DNA from: Edaphochlamys debaryana
Lineage: Eukaryota; Chlorophyta; Chlorophyceae; Chlamydomonadales
Direction of reading: 5' to 3'
Length of the DNA: 64,000 nucleotides
Assembly (NCBI GenBank): GCA_016858145.1
Contig: JAEHOE010000093.1
Coordinates: forward strand, 62,001 to 126,000
Shown: piece by piece, positions 56,178-64,000 of the stretch
Position numbering within the stretch: position 1 is the first letter of the stretch
How the letters are laid out: each line of letters begins with the position of its first letter
Translations under genes and position numbers: made by a program
Notes under the pieces: model-generated
Database searches by the model: none
The model's input: only the letters and a program-made list of their open reading frames with translations
What the model was told of the DNA's origin: nothing

Positions 56178-58022
56178 CTACAACCCGCTTCGAGGCCCCG
56201 CCACCTCCGCTCCCGCGAGGCAGCGCCCCAGGAAGGCCTCCACAGCCGCCGTGTACTGCGCCGGGTGCTGCCGCAGGTGAGCCACGTGCAGGGACTGGTC
56301 CCACGCCTGCTCCGCCACCCACGCCGGTGCGCCCGCCGCCCCCTCCACCGGCCCCAGGCCCCTCGTGGCCCCCGCCCAAGCACCCGCAGCCGCCGTCGCT
56401 ACCGCGCCGTCCGCAACCGCCTCGGTACCGCCTCTCCCGCAGGCCGAGGCATCCGACCCGCAAGCAGACCCCCCGCTGCCGCCCAGCACCTCCGACGGCT
56501 CCGCTGCCGTTGCCGCTGGCACCGCCGCCGCCACGACGCCGGGCAGCCTGGCGGCGGCGGCGCCGCGCAGCGCCGCCGCCAGCGCGTGGATCGGCTGCGG
56601 GTCGGCGTGGTTGTCGCCGTTCCAGCTGTAGAGGAACAGCAGGGGCCGACCCAGATCAGCCAGGCCCGCGCGCAGCCCGACCCACATCCGCCGCCGCTGC
56701 CGCTCGAACATTTCCCACAGCACGAAGTCCAGAGTGCCCGCCGCCGCCGAGCCCAGCGCGTGCTGCACCTGCCGTACCGCCGGTACGGCGCTGGTGGCGA
56801 AGAGCCGCACGCCGACCGAGGATTCAAAATCCACGGGGGACGAGTCGAACAGGATCCCGCGGATCCGGGAGCGGAGCATGGCGGCCTCCGGGGCAATGGG
56901 TTTGGGCGGCGGCGGCAGCGGCGGCGGCCGTGGCGTGGGCGGCAGGTGAGACCCTGCCGAGGGCAGCGCTGCCCGGTTGAAGGGCCACAGCCGCTTCCAC
57001 CACCAGAACGGCTGCGGCGGCGGCGGGGGCTCCGCCGTCCCCGCGCCCTCAACAGCGCCAGGCGCCGCTGCCGTTGCCGGGGCAGCCGCGCCCGGGGCCC
57101 CCGAACCCTCGCCGGCCGCTGCTGCCGCCGCGGCTGCAGCAGCCGCCGCCGCGGCGTCGGCGACCTGCACCGCCACCTCCCCCACCGGCGCGAGCCGCAT
57201 GAGCAGGGGGCAGAGCACGCCCTTGGCGGCGCCGCTCATGCAGCAGAGGACCACGTCCCGCGGCGCCTTGCCGATGTGGGTCGCCAGCGAGGCCAGCAGC
57301 TGGTCGGCGTTCCGCTGCGCGAGCGCGGGCAGCCACACCGACAGCGCCGGCCACCGGTAGACCGCGACGTCGCAGCCCAGGCTGCGGAGACAGGCAATAC
57401 AGGAAGGGGTCACTGCCGATGAGAAGGAAAGGGCCTGTCGGAAGAGTGGCGCTGCGCGCAGGCCTCACTCCACAAACCTACATGCAACACCCCTTGGGGC
57501 GCAGGGCTCTGGGGTGAGCGCCCGTAAGTTTTCGGCCCAGGCCTTCCGACCGATGGATAGCGAGGCGCACAGGATACAGCAACGTCTGCCATCCCGCTGC
57601 TGACATGAAGGACAGCTAAGATCCTCTGCCGCGGGCGCGGCCGTGAACATGAACGCAGCCCTTCCCCCAGCAGAAGCCGTCACGCCGCAGTCCAGACCCG
57701 CTTTGCGGCGGTTGATGCCTATACCCATTCGTTCCCTGCACTGCCCTTCACCACGCGATCCCGCCCACCTGTGATACAACGACACGTGCCGTGCCACGGC
57801 AGCTCTTGGCGCCCACATCCATGGAAGAATCACCACAAGGGGTCGAGCGGATCCGTGGGAGCCGGGGGTGCTGAGTGACGAGGCGCCGCTATGCGCAGGC
57901 GTGGGCCCCGCAGCCGAGGCGGGGCCGGCCGGCGGCCGGCGCGAGGCCGGTGCGGCGAACCACTCGAGGCCGTCTGCATGTGTAGACGCTGGGAGCGCGG
58001 CTGCGGGTGCCAGAGGGGCCAT
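56178..58022 (-). CDS. DUF829/TMEM53-family alpha/beta-hydrolase-like protein
   Basis: Two exons join in frame: 57769-58022 and 56178-57381. They encode 485 residues. The family core is visible as PLVVILPWMWAPRAAVARHV, SLYHSLGCDVAVYRWPAL, RDVVLCCMSGAAKGVLCPLL (elbow-like segment), IRGILFDSSPVDFESSVGVR, RPLLFLYSWNGDNHADPQPI and WDQSLHVAHLRQHPAQY with the conserved Ser-x-His-Val-Ala-His pattern. DUF829 proteins include TMEM53; their biochemical activity is poorly defined. Poly-Ala and Pro-rich insertions of more than 80 residues split the core, typical of volvocine proteins. Its ATG lies only 66 bases after the stop of the upstream same-strand gene, with no poly(A) motif between them, so the two may share a transcript. 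Confidence 0.85.
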
Positions 58023-58088
58023 GGCCCTCCGCACTGCCCCGGCAGGGGTTTGCCGACTCCGCGGGGAGGCTGGGGTTTGGGCCGCTGC

Positions 58089-58594
58089 CTACACCTTGAG
58101 CTGCTTCAAGAGCTGCTCAAGCTCGCTCGCCTGCTTCTCTGTACGCTCCTCACTGCGAGAAACAGCAGCGAGGTGGGGACGTGTGGCTCCAGCTCTGGGC
58201 CGTGCCGAAAGCCCTCGCCGGCATCGTGCTGTAAAACCCGGCTTGCAAGCCGCACCAGCAGCACCTACCTCTTGAGGTCAAGCAGTGACAGCGCCTTGCG
58301 TACACACGCCAGCCGGTGCTTGGCCCAGGCGCTGCCGCGCGGCAACTTCGTCAGCGATTCAAGCGCAGCCTCTAGCGTTGCTCGACGACCAGCATCGGAG
58401 CTAGGTTTGAGACGGCGGGGGCGGGCAATGTTGGCCTTTTGTGCGGAACGTGTTGCAGCGGCAATGCTTTTCGCGAGTTCAGTGCATCGCTCCTCGTCTA
58501 CCTCCAAGTCCATGCTTGGCAGTGTGGCCTCCAGTATCACGCTTCCAAAGGAGGCCTCGCCGACACTGACGACATTCCGTGCCGTAACCCGCAT
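58089..58594 (-). CDS. Small protein with C-terminal coiled coil, unknown
   Basis: Two exons join in frame: 58269-58594 and 58089-58152. They encode 129 residues from ATG 58594 (MRVTARNVVSVGEASFGSVI) to TAG 58089-58091. The middle is basic and helical (RSAQKANIARPRRLKPSSDA, AALESLTKLPRGSAWAKHRL), and the end is a Leu/Gln heptad helix (SELEQLLKQLKV). I do not recognise the family. The frame continues upstream of 58594 for a few codons, so the exact start could differ. It lies head to head with the MORN gene (682 bases apart) and ends 66 bases before the DUF829 ATG. Confidence 0.7.
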
Positions 58595-59276
58595 GCCGGT
58601 CAGCAACGGTCAGCACGCCCCGGTTGACCGCCCGGAGCCCCCTACGTCTCCTGCTTTCCCTCCGGGTGCAGCACGGAGGATCAGCTGACCTGCAATTTTG
58701 GGGCTCTGAGCATTTGGGGAGGGTGTGGAGGGGGTTTGTCAGTGTGAGGGATGGTGCACGGACAGAAGAGTTCCTCTTGTCCCAGTGGACTGTGCCCAAA
58801 GCCTGCAGTGGGGCGGAGCTGCCCTATGAACGAGGCACAAGGGGGCTCTGAGGGTTCGGTCTCATGATCACAGCCTACCTGCCAGTCTCTTCCAAGCTGC
58901 CAATTCCGCCCACTGGCGCAGATGCCTGGCTACCCAACCTGTCAGTTGCCAGCGGGGTGGGACCCGTAGGAGATCTCCCTGCCTCCCCATCCAAACTCAG
59001 CCCTCCTGGCATGGCGAGCCTGCATGGCCACGGCACGCACCCAGATTGCGTCGTGGACCTGGCGGACCCGCTGGCCCCCCGCAGCCCCCCCGCCCGCCGC
59101 CCGCCCATTGCACACAACTACAGCAGAAGCATCCAATAGTGCTGCGACGACGACAAGGCAACTCAATCCGTTATATAAGCCGCGTGAAAGCTTTCAGCGG
59201 GCAGCGACAAGGCCCGAACACTCGGCTAGTCCGGGCTTTGGGCCGACTGTAACTTGTTCGCGGCACCCAACCTTTT
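58595..59276. promoter_or_regulatory. Divergent promoter region, small coiled-coil gene and MORN gene
   Basis: Start codons at 58594 (minus) and 59277 (plus) face apart. A TATA-like element on the plus strand lies at 59172-59179. Other open frames here have no support. Confidence 0.5.
59172..59179 (+). promoter_or_regulatory. Possible TATA box for the MORN gene
   Basis: The sequence tatataag lies 98 bases upstream of the MORN ATG, within GC-rich surroundings. Confidence 0.5.
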
Positions 59277-61632
59277 ATGGATGCACACGCAACTGCTAGC
59301 GGGGGCTCGGCGGGTGCAGAACAGGAATTGGCCGCCGCATTGAACTGGCGCTCCTTGAAGTGGCGCGACGGCTGCATGTGAGTCGCCGATAATTTGTCAA
59401 TGGAGCGCTTATAGCAGGAACTCCTCGGAAACATACGTCGTCTGAGAGCGGGGCACGCACACGCGAGCGCCCTGCCCACTTCGCGGTGCTGGGCACCCCC
59501 CCCTCCGCCTGCACCCCTGCATCCACCCCACCTCCGGCTGCTCTGCCAGATACGAGGGCCTGGAGGCACATGGCTCCTGTGAGTCGCACGGTGTGGTGAC
59601 GTGGCCGGCACGGCGGGAGCGATACGAGGGACAGCTGACGGGCAGCCGGCCGCACGGCTATGGAGCCTACCGCTGGTCTGATGGGACGTGAGTACCAGAA
59701 CCACGGGAGAGGCCCCAAGGCTCCAGGCTGCATACGGAAGGGACTGGGCCTGCCTGAGAGGGGCCAGAGGGGCTCTGGCCTCTGGGGCTAGACCCCTCTG
59801 GGGCTAGGCCCCTGTGGGGCTAGGCCCCGCTGGGGTTCGCGAACTGACCGGGTGAAGCCCTGGGGCTGGGGGGCCGGGTGGGGGTTCGGCGAGTACTTAG
59901 TGCTTGCTATGAAGACCAATGCTTTGTCACCGCTGTCCGAGGTTCCACCTTGGACGTGTTGTTGGCGCTGGGTTGACTGAGGCTGGACAGGTGTGGGGCA
60001 GTGGGACTGGCGACGGCGGCTTTCGCTCTGGCACAGCGCTGTCAATCTTGCGTCTGCTGCGCCCTTCCCCTGGCTACTCGCCCTCGCGTCGTCAGGCTGT
60101 ACCGCGGGGAGTGGTACGACGGGCGCATGCACGGCTGCGGCGTGCTGATCTGGAAGGACGAGCGGGGCGTCGTACAGGCCAAGGTGGGCTATCCGGCTGT
60201 CACAGGCAGCGCCTTTTCCCCCCTAACATTGAGGCTTATATGATGGCTCGGAGGCCAAGAGCCACACCGACAACGGGGACCAGCAGGGGCACGAACAGAC
60301 TGCGCCTGGCGTGTGGTGGCTGGGGAAGGAGCACCCCTGGCGTTACTACTGCATGAATGTCCCTCCAGGGCATGAATCCCCCCTCGCCTCCCCTGCCCGC
60401 CCTGTCGCCCCCGCCCGCCCATGCCCGCCCCCGCCTCCTGGTCCTGCCCTCCCGCCTTGCCTGCGCTTCTCTCACTCCGCCCAGCGCCGCCGATGTCTCT
60501 TCACCACCTGCAATCCCGCGCCCCCATTCCACTTTCAATTCCTAGGCCGGCAAGTTCTTCGCCGATGACTACGTGGGGCCCGTGGCGGGGTGCGCGGAGG
60601 AGGACGCGCAGGAGGCGGCTGTGGAGGCGGACGTGGCGGCCGGGAGGGCGCGGACGTTCACGGTGGGTAGGGCGTAGGCCCCAAGGCAACAGAGAACCTG
60701 AGGGCTGAGGTTGGGGGCTGGGGCTTGGGACTGAGGGTCGAGGCGTGGGGCTGGGGTCTGGGGACTCTACAGATGAAGGTCGGCTTGGAGGGAGCTCACG
60801 TAGCTTAACGGCAAGGCGTCGTCGCAGGTCTGGGGCGGACGGCGGGGTGCAGGCCGCCAGGGCGCAGTCTAAGGGCTGGAGCTGAGGGCGCGAGATGCGC
60901 CTGACACACCCCACCCTTGTCTCCTCGTGACACCCACAGACGCAGAACGCCCGGCGAGCAGCGGCCGGCCTGCCCTCCCCGTCCACGCCTCCGCCTCCGC
61001 CAGCAGCTGTTGCGGGGCGCTCCCTGCTCGCCCCCTCCCCCGCCTCCCCCTCCGCATCCACCCACGCCACCGCCTCCTCTTCGTCTCCAGCAGCCCCCGC
61101 TCCCGCCTTTCCAGGGGCGGCGCGGGCCCTAGCTCGACGTGCGGCGGCCGTGCCCGGCACGGCCCCGGCGGCCAGCGCCAGGGCGGCGGGGGCGGGTGGC
61201 GGCGGCGGGCCTGGGCCCGCCGGGCCCGTCGGGGCCCGACGCTGGGCGGAACAGCGACCAGCCCAGCCGCAAACGTCACCCGCGCTTGGGAGTGGGAGCG
61301 TCAACGGGGGCGGTGGAGCAGGCGGCGGCCTGCGCTGGGCTGCGTTGGGTCGGCTTGGCCGGGCGTCGGAGGCGTCTGGCGCGGCTGGTGGGGTCGGTTC
61401 CGCAGCCCCGGCCCGGCAGGCGGCGAGCGGCGGGGCCCCGGGAGACGAGGGCGGCGGCACGCGGAGGCTGACGGCTGAGGAGCAGATGCGTCTGGAGGCA
61501 ATACTGCTGTCGGGGGTGCTGGGGGGGCTGCGAGCGGGGGGCGCGGGGGGCGCAGGAGGCGCGGGCGGGGCGGCGGCCGGGGGGCTGAGAGACGAGGGCG
61601 GGGCCGGTGGGCTGGGGCGTGCGAGGGGGTGA
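59277..61632 (+). CDS. MORN-repeat protein
   Basis: Five exons join in frame: 59277-59377, 59550-59687, 60096-60183, 60546-60662 and 60940-61632. They encode 378 residues. ATG 59277 starts MDAHATASGGSAGAEQEL. MORN motifs follow: YEGLEAHGSCESHGVVTW, YEGQLTGSRPHGYGAYRWSD and YRGEWYDGRMHGCGVLIWKD. A distinct module, AGKFFADDYVGPVAGCAEED, comes next. The last exon is almost all Ala/Gly/Pro low complexity with one helix (LTAEEQMRLEAILLSGVLGG). MORN repeats often bind membrane phospholipid or act as scaffolds; no enzyme domain is attached here. The exact role is unknown. Confidence 0.88.
59757..59838 (+). repeat. Palindromic tandem repeat in a MORN-gene intron
   Basis: About four copies of a 16-18 base unit centred on ggggctaggcccc, itself a near palindrome, lie in the intron 59688-60095. 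Confidence 0.75.
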
Positions 61633-62392
61633 TGCGATGGGGGGGGCGAGGCAGAAACCCTTCCCACCGGGGGCCACCGGGGGGTTACCGGGTTTGAGGC
61701 GTGCGTGCATGGCGTGAGTATGCTCGGGAGAGCACATACAGGAGGTTAGGGGCGATGGACGATGCTTGCGGCGCGCGGTAGTGTGACCGTTGTTCGCGGC
61801 CTCGTGCAACCCCGTCGGCTCGGCAAAACTGATGCCCCATGTCGTCCTGCACTGAGAACGGTCAATGTGTTGAGGAGTTATGGCCTCATCGTGTGGGCCT
61901 GTTTCTTTGCGGCACGCCGCAACATGCGGACATGCCTGATTGTAGAAAGCGTGTCCGAAGTCCGTTCAACAGTTTCAGCGCCTTGCCGCAAACTGGCGAC
62001 TTGCGGTAGAGTCCGGGGTTGACGCCTGTTCCGGGTTATGGAGAATGAGCGTGAGGTGCGAAGAGGCGATTGGAGTGCCCGAACGGCAAATTCGGCGAGA
62101 CGCAGCCACCTGCAGCCACCACTGTCCACCATTTCATGTCGCACACATCTTGCTTAAAGCACTGCCTAAGAAACTCTCCGCTTTCGGAAACCCCGGCATT
62201 TCTCCAGCCGGCTCGCTGACCGCAAGCCGGTCACAGGTCAACAGCACCTGCAGCAGCGTGTCTTCAAACGAGAACATATGATAGGAGAGCTGGCGCTCTA
62301 GTCGTGCATGCTAGGCCGCTTCAGCAGCCAGGGCGTCCGCCGAGGCGTCAACGCAGCCGGGGCGGTGACGGTGCCGCAAGTCTGCCTGTAGG
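61633..62392. other. Intergenic region before the flavin monooxygenase
   Basis: It holds the 3' flank of the MORN gene and the promoter of the flavin monooxygenase gene. From about 61760 to 62300 it is AT-richer than its surroundings. No gene, RNA or clear repeat was seen. Confidence 0.5.
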
Positions 62393-64000
62393 ATGGCCGT
62401 TGCGTCAGAAGCGGGCCCACGGCCGAAGCTCGCGGTGGTCATCGGCGCGGGCGTAGCAGGTGTCCAGAGCGCCCGCGCCCTGCTCCGCGCGGGCTTCGAG
62501 GTGCTCGTTCTCGAGCAAGGCCGAGGCGTTGCAGGCGTCTGGCGGCGGAACTATCATGGCTTTGCGCTTCAGGGTGAGGGGGACCCCTCGGGGAGGGGGG
62601 GTGTCAAGGGGGTAGAGCGCTCCCTGCCCTTGCTCGCCGCTGTGCGCCTCCCAGCACGACAGCCAACACCCTGCCCGCACGCCCTGTCCATCTCAACCTC
62701 CCCCCGCTTCCTCGCAGTGCCCTACCTCTGCTACACCTTTGCGGAGTTCCCCTACTCGCTCGCCTCCGCCGAAGTGCGGGAGAAAGCGCGGAAGGAGGTG
62801 TATCCGCAGGGAGAGACGATCCAGGTGCGCATAGCACACGGGGTTGGGGTCAAGATAATTGGGGCTGGGGTTGTGTTCGGTCCCCGCAGGACCAGGTCCA
62901 GGGTTGTGCTAACCGGGTCTCGCGGGCCTCGGCCCTGTCCCCTCAACTCTCACCTCCCCTCCGCCCTCCTCCCCCTCTCCTTCGATCCCCCTTCCTGTCA
63001 GGACTACATCTCAGAGTACGTGGCGTACTACGGCCTGGAGCGACACATCCTGTACGGCGCCAAAGTCGTACACGTGGGCGCACCCCCGGGGGGCGGCGGG
63101 CGGTGGGCGGTGCGCTTCCGGCACGCTCCCACACCCGGTCAGTCCCCAGACACGGGCGCGCTCAAAACCATGGAGGCGGATGTGGTGGTGGCGGCGACAG
63201 GCATGTACTTCAGGTGCGCGATGGTTTCTGCGGTGTGTACTGCAGTGTACTGCGGCGTGTGCATGTGGTCGGGCTGGTTTCGTACTGGTGCTCTGCGGGC
63301 TGACGGACGGCGGCGACGACAGTTTCTGTCCAGGATGCGGGTCGGGCTGGCGGGTGTTTCTGTTTCCGGCCGACGGACAGTCGCCGTTTCTCACTAACAG
63401 CTATCAACTGCCACGATATAGCAAGATCCTATCGCTTCCGTATCTGGGCCCATCGGCGTCTCCTACGTTCCCCTGATGCCCTGGTCCCGCCCTCGGCGCT
63501 CCAAGCCCCCAATTGACTCTCGCTCCGTGCCCGCCCTTCCCCCTCGGCTGCATGGCCCTTACTCGCAGCCCCTACGTCCCGTTCGTGCGGGTGAGTCCGG
63601 GAGGGGGTATGCTGGATGGGGGTGCTGGGCTGATGCGCCTTGCGTGCGCCCTCAGACCGGCGGGGGGGGGGGGTCAGCCGGGATGTGGGGCGTCGGGAAG
63701 GCGCGAGCGGGCAGGCCCATGTCAGGAGCAAGAGCGGGGAGCGGCGTCGGGGGTACAGGCTCTGGGTACAGGCAGGGCGTGGGCTTCCCCACACGACCCC
63801 GCAAAGACTCGATCAACCCCGCCCTAACCCCCGCTCTCCTCCCCCCACCCCCCTGGCCCCCACCCTCCCACCCCCCCAAGGGCCTGGCCTCCTTCAAGGG
63901 TCGCGTCATGCACGCCCGCGACTTCCGCTCCGTGGGGGGCCTGGCGGGCAAGCGCGTGCTGGTGCTGGGGGCGGGCAAGTCCGCGCACGACTGCTCCGTG
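62393..64000 (+). CDS. Flavin-containing monooxygenase-like protein, 5' part
   Basis: ATG 62393 opens MAVASEAGPRPKL and then an FAD-binding Rossmann motif (VVIGAGVAGVQSARALLRAG). Following exons give VLEQGRGVAGVWRRNYHGFA, VPYLCYTFAEFPYSLASAEV, DYISEYVAYYGLERHILYGA, MEADVVVAATGMYF, SPYVPFVR and FKGRVMHARDFRSVGGLAGK, followed by a second dinucleotide site (VLVLGAGKSAHD). The order of FAD site, ATG motif and NADPH site is that of class B flavoprotein monooxygenases, close to FMO and Baeyer-Villiger types. The protein should oxidise small nucleophilic or ketone substrates with NADPH and oxygen; the substrate is not predictable. The gene runs off the right edge after GKSAHDCSV. Confidence 0.9.

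Noticed and set aside
56265..57422. 385-codon Arg-rich plus-strand frame
   Set aside because: Antisense to the DUF829 gene, whose conserved motifs and splice join are clear.

Overview
The window looks like nuclear chromosome of a volvocine green alga very close to Chlamydomonas. GC content is very high, the genes are intron-dense with short G- or C-rich introns, GC3 is strong, TGTAA-type poly(A) signals occur, and the proteins carry long Ala/Gly/Pro-rich linkers. The gene content also fits: a pherophorin-like protein, an F-box/ankyrin protein and a head-to-head pair of nuclear genes for mitochondrial ATP synthase subunit c. I found no bacterial-style operons, rRNA, tRNA or CRISPR arrays. Gene models were built by eye from conserved motifs and reading-frame-consistent splice joins. 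Where exon coordinates are listed, the phases were checked by hand.

Layout, left to right. 1-717 (-): pherophorin-like secreted protein, cut by the window edge. 1631-5008 (-): aldo/keto reductase. 5980-13942 (+): very large VASt plus dysferlin-domain membrane protein. 15459-17424 (-): PITH-domain protein, divergent from 18029-21624 (+) PEX7. 23236-26795 (-): divergent hydroxymethylbilane synthase paralogue. 27288-30271 (-): peroxisomal 2,4-dienoyl-CoA reductase ending in SKL, divergent from 30647-31788 (+), a small plant-conserved protein. 33365-34170 (-) and 34518-35306 (+): ATP9 pair. 36366-40737 (-): endonuclease III. 41770-44903 (+): NHL-like beta-propeller. 46459-49020 (+): F-box/ankyrin protein. 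51527-55495 (-): N-myristoylated TKL kinase. 56178-58022 (-): DUF829/TMEM53 protein, only 66 bases downstream of a 129-residue protein gene at 58089-58594 (-). 59277-61632 (+): MORN-repeat protein. 62393-64000 (+): flavin monooxygenase, cut by the edge.

Functional links are loose. PEX7 (PTS2 receptor) and the SKL-tailed dienoyl-CoA reductase both serve the peroxisome. The VASt/DysF protein probably works in lipid handling at membrane contact sites. The ATP9 genes serve mitochondria. The other genes are unrelated neighbours, many arranged divergently with shared promoter regions of about 350-1000 bases.

The most unusual signal is structural. In four places short duplications span a splice junction and the adjoining exon edge, leaving decoy splice sites inside the intron. 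A fifth and sixth case copy an exon edge or internal exon segment. They lie in four unrelated genes: PEX7, the HMBS paralogue, NTH and the kinase. Other points are a VASt-DysF fusion, several GC-AG introns, a candidate dicistronic pair, apparent gene conversion between the ATP9 copies, and loss of key residues in the HMBS paralogue and in NTH.
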